Positions 22,301-33,975 of a DNA stretch of 64,000 nucleotides are shown here, piece after piece (position 1 is the first letter of the stretch; every line of letters begins with the position of its first letter). The notes beneath the pieces were generated by a model. That model was not told the DNA's origin and made no database searches. It worked only from the letters and a program-made list of their open reading frames with translations. The position numbers were made by a program, and so were the translations under genes. The stretch comes from Hydrangea macrophylla. Taxonomy: Eukaryota > Streptophyta > Magnoliopsida > Cornales > Hydrangeaceae. The DNA lies in NCBI GenBank assembly GCA_033977485.1, contig CM066988.1:73275169-73339168 (forward strand). The letters are read 5' to 3'.

Positions 22301-22310
22301 TAAATATAAG
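22301..22310 (+). promoter_or_regulatory. Candidate internal promoter of the Athila post-pol unit
   Basis: TAAATATAAG (a TATA-like box, TTTAAATATAAGG in context) is followed about 30 bp later by a CT-repeat leader and then by a probable intron. No other TATA-like site in this stretch is placed so well relative to a pyrimidine-rich leader. The call is an inference; no transcript data are available. Confidence 0.4.
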
Positions 22311-22337
22311 GCTGAGCCCTAATTTTTTTCAGATTCT

Positions 22338-22338
<1 letters not shown>

Positions 22339-22371
<33 letters not shown>
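22339..22371 (+). repeat. (CT)n microsatellite in the post-pol leader
   Basis: An uninterrupted run of TC/CT dinucleotides about 30 bp downstream of the TATA-like box, followed by C/T-rich DNA to about 22420. Plant 5' leaders often carry such Y-rich tracts. Confidence 0.9.
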
Positions 22372-22372
<1 letters not shown>

Positions 22373-22533
22373 AACCTCCCCCCTTCTCTCTCGCGATCTC
22401 TTCCTCTCTCCTTCACTTGCCACCACCATAACCACCATACCACCACACCACTGTCAACTACACGCCGCCGCTGCTGCCGTAATCACAACTCGCGGCCACC
22501 CCAAATTCTTCCTTCTCTGCCCCTTTTCCAAAG

Positions 22534-23817
22534 GTACATATACATACATCTACATATATGATATCCCCATGTGTATATATACATACATCCACTGACATAT
22601 ATATACCCATATATATACACGCAGTGTGTAGATCTAGGGTTGTGATTTTACGGGGGGATGTTCTATACCCTTATCCAAACATATACATATACGTATATAA
22701 GTATATACATACATCGATTTTGATATATATATATAGATATACATACACATAGATTCACATACACATAGTCTCTCACTCAGAACCCTAACCCCTACACACA
22801 CTAATTTTAGAATATATGCTGTAGAACAATTCTTTGTTTTAGGGTTTGAGTAGATGAAATTGTTTGATATGTATGGATTAATTCAAACCCTAGATATTGA
22901 GAGGGGTCAATTTGAACTCAATTCTTGATTAGGGTTGAGTACAATTGATTTAAAAATCTAGATCTGCTTCTATATTCATCCATATTTGTAAACACTCACT
23001 CACACTATCTTTTCAATATCCCTAACCCTAACCTCTGTGTTGACAATACTGAGATACGTAGGGTCTTGAGGTTATGTGTGAGATTTATGCATCTACAGAT
23101 ACATACATTTATATGCATAGACACATATACTAATTTGGATATACACACACAAAAATGATACACCCACAACTCTGTATATGTTCAGCTATAGAGAACTACA
23201 AACACGAATTCGCGAACCCTAACCTCGAATTTGAATATATCTATATATTTGAGGGTTCTAATTTAGGACGTTATACACATATACCCATGATTAGGTTCAC
23301 ATATAAGCAAACAGATACACACGTATGTGTTGATGTTCACATATCCACATTGCCTTAATATTCTATGTGGTCGATTTGAGAATCAATTGGTTACGGTTTC
23401 ATTTGTGTGCATTATCATCAATGCAGATCTAATAGTATTTTTAACTTGAACATTATCTGCCCAAACACACAGTCCTTCACTCATACACCTCTTTAAACCC
23501 TAACCTCTATTGACATATTGATTGAGATTTATGGACACTTATACATACACTTTGACAAGGCCACAAATTCGATCATTCAATTAATAAATAATCACAGAGT
23601 GATTATATACTTAAATCACGTATATCTAGATTTAGTGCGATCATGTCGTTGCTTCTTAAAATGTTCATATTTTGAAATTTAGTGCGATGATCCAAATTCT
23701 TTAATATGACGTTAACTTCATGAATATCGGAAAACCAATGACTTAAAACAAACTCATTACCATGACATAGGCATATCATATTTTTGTTTCATACATATTT
23801 CTATTATTTCTTAACAG
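22534..23817 (+). other. Possible leader intron of the post-pol unit
   Basis: A donor-like AAAG|GTACAT at 22533/22534 and an acceptor-like TTTCTTAACAG at 23817 bound about 1.28 kb of AT-rich DNA rich in TATATACATAC microsatellite. A second acceptor-like TTTTTCTTGCAG ends at about 23992. No ORF is conserved inside. The features fit a leader intron upstream of the ORF at 24117, but this needs RNA evidence. Confidence 0.35.
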
Positions 23818-24116
23818 GTGGCAAGTACCCCGTGACTTGCCGCAATGTGTGTGCCCTTGTCGGGACAGTTGGTGGTAAGGGATCGGCTCTTCTCACAGTT
23901 GCTGGGTGTTCCCCCGTGAACTCCAATTTTATTTTCACACTGCTGAATAGCTATATTGATTGTGTCCCTTGCCGGGACGTTTTTCTTGCAGGTGACCCAT
24001 TCCCCCTACCCCTTTCTTTCCTTTTTTTGGGCATAGACCATTTTAAAGCCTGCATTTCCAAAATTTTTCTAAAACTTTCACCCATTTCTCTAAAATATGA
24101 CAAAATAAACTGCAAA

Positions 24117-25490
24117 ATTTGCATCATCTTCCCAACCGCCCCAAAAGAAGTCTAAGGGCAAAGAAAAACAAACAGGCCCACCTCCACCACCTCCTCCAGA
24201 CGATCCAAACCCTAATGAATTAGGGCCTAAGTACGCCAACCGCGGCCTCAATTACGAGGCCGCTATCAACGCTGAGTACTTCACGTCGGATAAAGACACC
24301 AAGTGGGGCCACAATAATCTCACTGCCCGCAAGTTGGCCCCACAACTCTATTTTCGTAATCCCGACCTCATAAGTTATCCACGTCTCGTCCGCTTATTCT
24401 ATAAGAACATGCGATACCATAAACAATCCCTTAGCCAACACGCCTTTCTATCCACCACCATAGATGGCCGCGACATCACCCTAAACCCAGACAACATCTC
24501 TGATATTCTCCAAATCCCCTCCCACTCCTATCAAGTCCCTAAACTTAATATCCTCAATAAAGCCCACTCCTTTATACATATTATCCAGGATATGTGTGGC
24601 GGCCGCTCTGGATCGGGACAGTCTATATGCCGATCTCATATGCCCCGCCAGATGTGGTTTGTCGACCATATCTTTAAACGAAACCTATACCCCCTTGGTC
24701 ACGAGCAAGAACGGACCAAGGAGATCCATCATGCCCTCCACGCTGTTTATCGCGGAGACTGGTTTCATCCCGGTCTTGTGATTATGGAGGGCAAGAGCCT
24801 CGTTATCTAGGCCATAGATCATTCTGTTGACTCTAAACTCCTTTTACCTTACCCTCGTACCATTACGGCCATTCTCCGGGCCAAGGCCTTCCCTATCCCT
24901 GCCGATGAGCCGATAGATGGACATATTCCAGAGTTTGCTTTCGCCGATTGGAAGCTGAGCTTGGATCATCTCGATTTAGAGGTGAGGAGAGCCCGCGAGC
25001 TGGCCCAGGCACGTTGGGAGTAGGCAGCAAAGGCTTCTCCCTCCCCTGGAGGATACACCGTACGCTTGGACATATGGGGAAGTCTGTGCATTCGGTGGAG
25101 AGACCCTGCGGCTTCAGTCCTATATGCGTTCGTATTTCTAGCTGGCCCGCCCAGACCAGTTGGATGATATTCTAGCCCAGGGTGAGGCTGCATACCAGTT
25201 CGTCTTTCCGAGACCGACGCAGCAGGTGGCCGAGGAGCATGGAGAGGTGCATGGCGAGGAGGAGGAGGAGGCTGGTGATGGTGATGACGATGATGGAGGT
25301 GATGGGAGTGATGGGGATGGCGATGGCGATGGCGCTGCGACTATCGGCCAGGGGAGTATAGGATGGAGCTGGTGCTGTTGGAGGGTGGGGTTGATTAGAC
25401 TAGGGTTGGGATGGGTGACAGACATTCTTTTTCATTTTTTCTTGTATTTGGATGGGTGGATGGATTCGGACATTTGCAGACACTGACCTG
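24117..25490 (+). pseudogene. Athila post-pol ORF (env-position, plant transposon-protein type)
   Basis: An open frame from about 24117 begins with Ser/Pro/Lys-rich sequence (SKGKEKQTGPPPPPPPDDPN) and has no in-frame ATG; a GCATCATCT context preceded by TTG suggests a lost start codon. The body has YFRNPDLISYPRLVRLFYKN and DITLNPDNISDILQIPSHSY, which recalls the domain of unknown function often found in the env position of plant Athila elements. A TAG at 24808-24810 and another near 25021, plus a frameshift near 25130, break it. The last part is very acidic (EEEEEAGDGDDDDGGDGSDG). I see no clear signal peptide or transmembrane segment. The role is unknown. Confidence 0.6.
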
Positions 25491-26067
25491 TATTTTGTTT
25501 TTTTTCATTTTTCTGGTTATTTATTAGGATGGTGATGTACCCGGCTTCGACCGGTCGTTTATTTTCTTTCTTTCATTTTTTTTTTATTTTTGTTACATGG
25601 GTTTGTAATTATTTTGTTATGCCTTTATTGTTTTTCTTTTATGGTTGATTTTATTCCTGTTGCTTCTGGTTAGTCACATCAGTAACGTCCCTATTAATTA
25701 GTTCGGCTTCCACTTTCTTGTTTGGCTATACAATGTTTTCATTTATTTACTTGGAGCGATTGTCATTGAATTAATATTGCATAGCAATTCCAGCTCCCAT
25801 TGCACTATAACAGGAATCTCTTAGGTTCGGGTTTGGGGGTAATTATGTCAGAATTTCTGTTTAAAATTCAACACTACATTGCCTAAGTTTAAAATTTGAA
25901 ATCCATTAATGATACACAATCAAACAACGAGTAACGTTAACTTTATTACTTCTAATAATTTCGACTAATAAAGTTAAGTTATGGCTTAATTTTTGGTTTC
26001 AGGTTTTTAGTTTTTCGATATCCGTATAGTTACCTCGACCCTCATATTTGATTTTCATCCTCATATT

Positions 26068-26782
26068 ATGGACCATCCTATGTCACCGCCTACTTCACCT
26101 GATAGGTCTTCGAGTGAGTCGGGTCATTATTCCGACTCTAGTTCTTTCGATTCTAATACCATACCGAGTCCTAGGGTAGCCAAGTCCTATGGTCCAGTCG
26201 GTCGTCCTGGCTTGAATCGTCGTCGTCCTCGCGTTCCCATGCATATCTGTTCTGATTCTTCGGACGAGGATGACCTTTTCGGCGATGACCCTACAGTTAC
26301 AGACGACCCTTATGGCGCTCCACCGACGTCTTCTGACTCTTCTTTTAGGTCTAGCTACCATTTCATTGTCTGATCCTTTATCGACCGATGTACCTACACC
26401 TGAGGTTACCTATCCCTATTGGGACCTCCCTGATTATGTGCCGGATGTTGTTCGACAACGTCCGGGTCACCCTGATTGGTCCCCCGAGGATATTGCATCG
26501 ATCTTTGTGCCTTATTCCGATCCTGAGGATGATACGATTTATCTGGGTCCGAATATTATTGCGGAGACTGAGATAGATGTGGTTCCAGAGATGACTAATG
26601 AGGACGATTTTGATGAAATGGGACCACCTTTTGATCTTGCTACGCATCCGGAGTGGGAGCTAGTCGATTGGAACTTCCGTGCTGGCGTGCTACCTCCCTC
26701 AGACATGTTTCGTGGTGTGGACGTTCTGGTTATCTTCTATGTGGACTATATCCATGTCATTGTCATGTTCCCACCTGCATAG
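26068..26782 (+). pseudogene. Second post-pol ORF, Ser/Asp-rich, frameshifted, function unknown
   Basis: The ATG at 26068 opens a 101-residue frame: Ser-rich (SPPTSPDRSSSESGHYSDSS), then a basic patch (GLNRRRPRVP), then an acidic part (DSSDEDDLFGDDPTV). It shifts frame near 26360 into an acidic/Pro/Tyr-rich tail (VTYPYWDLPDYVPDVV; PGHPDWSPEDI) ending at 26782. The codon pattern and coherent low-complexity composition on both sides of one shift suggest a real gene that broke. I do not recognise a family. It could be the 3' part of an env-like protein or an element-specific accessory protein. Confidence 0.4.
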
Positions 26783-28764
26783 GGACATGCGGTGATTTGG
26801 TTTGGGGGAGTATATGGATATTCGTTCATTTTAGTATAGTCATTTTATTATTATTTTAGTATAGTCGTTTTATTTTTAGTAATTCAGAATAATTTTTTTT
26901 TGTTAGTTTTCTTTTGTTAGTTCGTTATTTTCTTATTTCTTTCATTCGTTATTTCTTTTATTCATTGTAAAGAAAAAAAGAACAAGAGAGAAATAAGAAT
27001 AATAGAAAAACAAACATATTATTAGTTCTATAAATAAATGAAAATAGTTTCTTAACCAGTTTCTTAATATTGTTCAATGTTGCGTTACTTCTTATTGTAA
27101 TTAGATTTCGTTGAAATTTTGAAATTAAGAGAGTATGTAATCCGATGTCTACCGAATTTATGAAGGTATGTCTTGAGAACTATATATCCTTAGAATCATT
27201 GTTTGATATCTTAAACTTGCATAACTTTTTTGCACGACACGTAGTCATGTGGATACATATTGACATTGAACTATAATATAACTTGGATTTCTAAATAGTA
27301 ATATTGTGGAGACTAGAACCCGGTGAGTTTCCGAGCCTTTCATTCTTTTTGAGGGTTTTATTATGTTATTCGAATCTCATTGGCGTAATGCATTATTTCG
27401 TTGATTAGTCTCACTATTCTTTATTTTGATTGAAAGTCGAGTTAGTATTATAATTACCATGTTTAAAAAAATAAAATTAAAAAAAATTCTATTTCCTTTG
27501 GTATCATAACATTGAAGAATCATGCGACTCTAGAAGATGACACTAGGCCATCTGTTTTAATAACCTTTTTGATCTTTGGCCTACCCAATACAAATATTTT
27601 TATCCCTTGTTAACCCTTTGGGCCTTTAATTAAGCCATTTCATTGTTCACCTATTATCCTACCCACTCCGATGTGGAGTTCGCCACTATTAAATGTTACC
27701 TAACCCATGTCCAAGAGTAGATAGAGAATACTTTTTCATAAAGAAATAGGGCTAATAAACGACTAAGGAAAAAGTGATGTATTGAGTAGTAAAAGAAAAG
27801 GAGTATATAAAAAAAATAACAATAATAAAAAAAATTGCATAGTAAATAAAAAAAAGAAGATGAATCTCTCGAAAGAGATTAAGAAAAAAAAAGTGAAATA
27901 ACTAGTCATTGTAGTAAAGCCCTTTCATTACACATTAAGGCTATTCCTATGTACTTACGGACTCTTTCCATCCCTTTTTGCCTTTCTTTTCTGAGCTTTA
28001 ACCCTTGACCAACATTACAACCCTTATAAAGTCTTAGTTGATTCTATAGAAACATGATTTGAATATGGAACTGATAGGAAAAGGGAGTATAAGCATGGTA
28101 GTAATGGTATTTACTTGACAATCGATATCTATTCGTGAGACCATTTTTCAATCGTGTCATACGTTGTTCTGAGTCATATGCGAGTTTATTTGTTTTGCAC
28201 AATAATTCTTTCTTGCATATATATGAATGGTTACACCTGTTTCGAAGTGATTTTATTGTAGAGTGTAATTAACAACGTGAGATTTGTAGTCGAAGCATCA
28301 CTAGATAGTTATCCGATGTATATTCCAAGTTCATAGTTGCCGTGTATCCACCTTATTACTATTTCACACACATGCGGGTCTTCGATATATTCTATTGATT
28401 CTGGTGATATATGTTTTCGGATTATTTTCCTAATATAGGAAGGCGTACGATTGTTTTACTCTTGATAATTTAAAAAGTTTCATTTGAATTTGATTTTATC
28501 AAAGAAGGATGTTGACATTGAAATATTTTAAAGTTTGAATAAAATTTCTATTTTCACAAGTTAATAAAGATGGTTGTGGGTGACTTGTTGATGAGAACCC
28601 TCACGAGACTTCACTCGTCCGACTAGGGACACCTAGAGGTTTAAAAGGCTTGCTGCACAAGCTAAGTGCAATCATTATCCATACGAAAATGGATTAGGAA
28701 TTTTATTATTAGTAGTCTTATTTTCTTTTTGCTTGAGAACTAGCAAAATGTAGGTTTGGGGGTG
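26783..28764 (+). other. Athila 3' untranslated region
   Basis: About 2 kb of AT-rich DNA with no supported ORF. The last 180 bp (from about 28585) are conserved in the minus-strand derivative at 322-498, and the polypurine tract GTTTGGGGGTG (about 28754-28764) abuts the right LTR. Confidence 0.7.
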
Positions 28765-30137
28765 TGATCAGGAGAAAACAAATCCCAATTATACGCCTTA
28801 ATTCACATTTGTTAGCAATTTTTATCCTGTTTTTGTGTAGTCTTACTTTATCTTCTATTTTCTGTCAGGTTTTAGAAGAAAACACGGATTCCAGGTTAAA
28901 TAAGGAGAAAAAGTAAGAAGAAAGAAGCTGAAAAAAGCCCTTCGCGCGCGCGTTCTGCTCGCGCGAGATCCCAGAAATCGCTTGCGCGATCCGCGCGTGT
29001 GACCTTCCAATTACGCGCTCGCGCGACCTGATCACGCGATCCGTACAAAAATCGAAGTTGCATATTTTGCTATACTGAAGAGCCCTATGTGAACGAAACT
29101 GCTTAATGACGCTCAGATTGTAAATAACAGCTGTTTTAGTTCGTTTCGGGATAGAAAAGCTTCCAAAACTTCTTGTAAACTCTATGTATACTTAGTTTTT
29201 ATAATTTTTAGGGTTACACACAGATAGAGATCAATATATACGCATCTTTGCACACATTCATTCATTGAAGGCTTGGGAGGGCAAGAGGAAGGAGAAGAGC
29301 AAGCTTGAAGGTCTCTAATGGCTGCTATCAACTCAATCTTCATGCTTTCAACCACCATGTGCAACTAAACTCCTAATCTAGGGTTTCAATGAAACCCTAG
29401 CTATGTCAAAGGGGGATTCTATGCTTTTCTATTTTAGGGTTTTATGTATTGGATAGTGATTGTATGTTGGTGGATTATTTATAATCAGTTTTTAATGTAA
29501 TAATCAAGAGTATTTTGGATCTATTCTTGTCTTAGATTTTTCCTTATACTTATTAAACTCAATAGTCCTTGATTTCTGTGATTGATAGGAGTATTTACAT
29601 ACAATAGTGCTTATGTGGTTGTGATGTTTACATCTTTTATAATTCATGCTTAGGAAAGATGAGTTATGCTACACTCTAGTTATAGGTAGATAATTCATGT
29701 GAACCATAGATGGATTATGCTTAGATTGAACTAACAATATCCTCTTGACGATACTATTGGGCTTGTAGCTACGATAGATCATAACTATCCAAACATAGAA
29801 CTTAGAATAGAAAGTTTAGACCCCCGATGTATAGTTAGTGATGGATTTGTAATCCTAGACTTCATCTGTTCATATTCAAACCAATTTTCAATTTAGCATA
29901 CAAGTTCACTTAGATTTAATTCTAGACTTTATTTCCATAATTTCATGGTTTAATTAGTAGTAATAATCAAATTATAAATCAATCAAACTCCCGATTTCCT
30001 TATAACTAAATAGATTAGATTTTATTAATTAAAGGATAAAAATTAACAATCTCTGTGGGTTCGACCTTTACTTTCACTACTGCAAATCTTTGGAAAAGTA
30101 AAGTACACTTTTTTATATCTTAATTTTGACGAGATCA
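28765..30137 (+). repeat. 3' LTR of the Athila element
   Basis: 1373 bp, same length as the left LTR and about 31 substitutions apart by eye, with no gap. It is followed by the target duplication GTTCA (30138-30142). Confidence 0.95.
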
Positions 30138-30142
30138 GTTCA

Positions 30143-31600
30143 CGATGATTGAAAACGACTCAAAAAAGGTCTCGTGGAAGTTAATTCTACCTCTTAAAAT
30201 GCACAGAAAGTGGTAAAAATGACCAAAATACCCCAGAAAGCCCAAATGCTCCCAGGTTTGGACCAAAAGTTCTAACAATAAGCTAAATCATAAGAAAAAC
30301 AACGAAATGAGTTTTAAACCAAAATCAAATGAAATCGTCAGCTCCCAGAGGCCCCCGGAATTCCCAAAAGTTCCCGGAAAGTCCCCGTTGACCGGTTTGA
30401 CCAAAGTCATCCGAATTCACCCAAAAGTTTTAAGATCATTCTAGATCATGTGAAAAGTACTAAAACAAGTTTTAAAACAAAATCGGGCGGAAATGTCGGC
30501 TCCTGGGAGCTCCCAGAGGTTCCCAGAACTTCTCGGAGATCCCTGGTTTGACCGATTTAACCTAAAATGGTTGACTTTGGAACCGGAGCACCGTTTCATT
30601 TTTTAAGTATTTTTCATGGATACTAGAGGTCAATAGATTTCCAATGGTATATCGCACATAATTTTTGGACTGAAAACGAATTTATTATGAATTCTGAAGG
30701 TGAAAAAGCTGATCAAATTAGCTTTTATCGCGAATACCGCAAAACTTTTCAAAGTGACCTAACTCCGAAACATTTTTTTTATAGAAAATAGACACCAACA
30801 CCTTTCCAACAGTATATCACAAGCTTAGTTCGGAGTTCGTACGCATTTTCTGTGAATTTCGGACGAAATAGGGCCTTTACGCGAATATCGGAACCTCTGG
30901 GGGCCTAAACGTAATTTTTTGGGTGTTTGAGGTTTAGTGCCGCGGCGGCACTCTACCCCTAATGGGTCCATTTTTGTAATCTATTTTGGGGATCCAAATT
31001 GAATAATTGGAAGTCATAATGACGTAATTTCTTGTTCACAGATGTTTGGGACCAATGGGAGTACTTTCTAAATCCCAAAACCACCCCCAAATTGGCCTAT
31101 ACAAACCCCTCTTTGCTCTTCATTTTGGGGGGGCCAAGTACAAAGCTTGAGAAAGTTGTAGAGAGAATGAGAGATATAGTTAGAGTTAGAAGTGAGAAAG
31201 TGAGCTTTTCCCACTTATTTCCTATAAAAAAAAGTGAGTTCTAATCTTGTCTTCTTCTATTACCTCTCTTATACTTCACATTCAAATCCTCCCGAACCAC
31301 CATTCTTGATCAATCTTGAGTTAGGAATCTACTTCCATGTCCAAATGTCAATGTATATGAGTTAAACACCAAGCTACAACTCCAATATCTCAATGATTAT
31401 CAACTATTGATTACTATTTGCTTACTTGTTTATATATGTCCATCTCTTCTTAACTTATTTCTTTTTTAATTTTCTTTGATTACTTATTAGTTCATCATCA
31501 TCTAGATGATGACATGGTGTTTGAGGTGAGTGAATTCTTATGGATAGTAACTCTTGCCTCAAAAACATGTTTAATAGATGATGATTCCAACTTCATTACA
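30143..31600 (+). repeat. Continuation of the LTR interrupted by Athila
   Basis: This resumes the LTR that starts at 14187. It contains repeated phrases of the type CCCGGAAAGTCCCCG / CCCAGAACTTCTCGG, a GCCGCGGCGGCACTC stretch near 30939, a TATA-like CCTATACAAACC near 31095 and a leader-like purine-rich run. No gene is supported. It is cut at 31600 by the Helitron; its 3' terminus was not found. Confidence 0.45.
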
Positions 31601-32043
31601 TCTATTATATATATATAAAGGCTGAAGCTGTAACACCTGTAATTTTCTTTTCATTAATAATATCAGTTTTTCGAATTTCTATATTGGACCGACTATATTA
31701 TTATATTATTATTTGAATTATGTGACGGTATGGACGTATTGTAGTATTATCATATTAGAATGTAGTAACTGTACCGACTCGACCGTAATAAGAATTAACG
31801 TAGTCCCGTACCCGGACCCAGACAATAGAAATAATACCCGTTTGCACGTAAATTGAGACCGACACGTATATCAAGAAACTTATGCACGTAAACTGAGAAA
31901 GTGGCACACAATCCAAGGTGGGCCCACATGGCCGGCCATGTGGCAACCACATGCAACCCTCTTGGACAAATGTCCACTAGTAGGACACATGTCATGGCAT
32001 ATGGCATATACACATGCCACATGACACCTAGCTCCTAGGATTT

Positions 32044-32052
32044 CTATATAAG
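32044..32052 (+). promoter_or_regulatory. TATA box of the solo LTR
   Basis: CTATATAAG lies about 415 bp into the LTR. The minus-strand copy keeps TATATA here (about 62511-62520). Confidence 0.55.
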
Positions 32053-32329
32053 CATGCATATAGCATGCATTATACACACTTTGTCTCTATGACCAGCACT
32101 TAAAATCTATGAGAGAGAGCTGGAGTTTTAATTCTTGAGAGAAAGAAGAGAAGAAGTCACCATTGAAGTTGAAGTTCAAGCTCCATCAAGCTCAAGAACA
32201 ACATCAAGCTTTGGTGAGTAAATTGTGAGTAATTGTGAGTAATCTAACTCAATTTAGAACACATATAATATGTACTAATGTTTAGTAGAAGTTTGATGTT
32301 GTTGTGTTGAAGTTTTCATGACATGCAAG

Positions 32330-33000
32330 ACAAATCCATAAATCTGAGAAACTGAAACTCTCAGCAGAACATATTTTAGTAAAATGAATGTTTTGTGCAG
32401 CTCAAAAATCCGAATTAAGCTAGGTTTTTTTGTGAAGAAATCTAACTCATATATCTACAAATAACCCTTCTATAGCTTAGGCTAGAAATCACTCCTTCAT
32501 GGGTGAAATGCATGTACAACGCAGAGTTATAAATTTGAGAAACTGAAACTCTCAGCAGAACATAGTTTAGTAAAATGAATGTTTTGTGCAGTTTTAAAAT
32601 CTGAATTAAGCTAGGTTTCTTTTTGGTAAAAGCTAACTCATATATCTACAAATAACTCTTCTATATCTTAGTCTAGAAATCACTTCTTCATGGGTGAAAT
32701 GCATGTACAACGCAGTGTTATAAATCTGAGAAACTGAAACTTTCAGCAAAACATAGTTTAGTAAAATGAATGTTTTGTGCAGCTCAAAAATGAGAATTAA
32801 GCTAGGATTTTTTGTGAAGAGAGATAACTCATTTATCTACAAATAACCTTTCTATAGCTCAGTCTAAAAACCATTCCTTCATAGGTGAAATTCACGTACA
32901 ATGCAGTGTTATAAATCTGGGACAGAACAGTCCGAGATATAAGAAATGTCTTGTAAAATAAATAGTTTAAGTAGCTCAAAAATGTAATTGAAGCTAGATT
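32330..33000 (+). repeat. 191-bp tandem array in the LTR
   Basis: The phrase GAGAAACTGAAACTCTCAGC recurs at about 32346, 32537 and 32728, and a decayed copy near 32919: period 191 bp, about 3.5 copies. Each unit includes AATGTTTTGTGCAG and AAGCTAGGTTT. The minus-strand LTR has four to five related units at about 61430-62200. Confidence 0.9.
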
Positions 33001-33702
33001 TTTTTTGTACATGAATATATTCCTATTATCTATAATGTTGTAGTTTTGAGTTTGATCTACAAAGCAATTTATCATGCCGAAATAAATCATGTTAATTCAG
33101 CCAACACAGTGAAAATATATCTTGGCAGATTGTACAGCTTTTTGTATAATGTTTTGTTTATGCATGGTGTTGATTGTTGATGCTAGTTTTCCAATACATG
33201 TGTTGTTATGAAAATCTCGTGCTATGGTAGTGCTATCGCGTAGATGAGTATGTTAAGGGTTTCATCTATATGTTTTATTGATATTAAATCCATGATTATA
33301 AATCCATAAGCTACGTGAATATAGTTTAATGACCGTTGGAAAGTTCATACCCAAACTATAAGTATATTGTATGGCACGATTATTGCGATGATAAATGATC
33401 GGGAAAGTTTCCATCGTAAGTATATTGAGACGAAAACGGAATGTCGGACGTATAGCGAAATATTAACGGTTATAAACGGATGATATTAATGAACTAAACT
33501 ACGAAACGTACGAACGCGTAAATTAATGATAAAACCTTCGATAACAGATTTAATGCGAATAAGGGACATTGGGCCTCGTTTCTAGTCGTGTGACTACCAG
33601 TCAAAGTTGATTCGTGAACTTTCGTGTCGTGTTTGGATATTTATTGCAAAATTGGTCTTTCGGTAATTCCATGGTGTCGATTGGTGAGTTATGTTTTGTT
33701 CC

Positions 33703-33975
33703 TTGATCTGAGGATCGTCATGACGTGTTCGGTCAAGTGCGGATGACCTGAGGATCGTCTTGACGTGTTCGATCAAGTGGTTGATTATTTTTCCTCACCC
33801 TTGGACTGAGGATCGGCATGACGTGTTCGGTTATGTACGGGTGACCTGAGGATCGGCATGACGTGTTCGTCCAAGTGATTATTAATTTCCCGTACCCTTG
33901 GTCTGAGGATCGGCATGATGTGTTCGGTAACGTGCGGGCGACCTGAGGATCGGCATGACGTGTTCGACCAAGTGA
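33703..33975 (+). repeat. Six copies of CTGAGGATCGGCATGACGTG
   Basis: Copies lie near 33708, 33748, 33807, 33847, 33903 and 33942, spaced alternately about 40 and 55-60 bp. Each includes TGACGTG, except one with TGATGTG. Six related copies lie on the minus strand at about 60470-60730. A smaller three-copy GCCATTTGGGCGACAGTT repeat follows (34007-34062). Confidence 0.85.

Larger units (their letters stand above)
14244..30137 (+). mobile_element. Full-length Athila-type Ty3/Gypsy retrotransposon, 15.9 kb
   Basis: The two LTRs are each 1373 bp, begin TGATCAGGAG and end GAGATCA, and are flanked by the direct repeat GTTCA (14239-14243 and 30138-30142). A tRNA-Asp-type primer site follows the left LTR and a G-rich polypurine tract precedes the right one. 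The interior has gag, protease, reverse transcriptase, RNase H and integrase in Gypsy order, with Athila-type motifs, and then about 7 kb of post-pol DNA with further ORFs. I count about 31 substitutions and no gap between the LTRs (about 2.3%), so insertion is fairly recent, yet the coding region is broken at many points. Confidence 0.95.

Noticed and set aside
22551..22760. TATATACATAC-rich frames as coding
   Set aside because: They are simple-repeat DNA inside the possible leader intron.
25138..25425. Ser/Pro-rich minus-strand frame
   Set aside because: It is the complement of the GA-rich acidic tail of the post-pol ORF.
26095..26647. Arg-rich minus-strand frames
   Set aside because: They are shadows of the Ser/Asp-rich plus-strand ORF at 26068.
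33703..33975. Possible CRISPR-like spaced repeats
   Set aside because: Repeats are part of an LTR family and recur inverted in another LTR copy with the same spacers.
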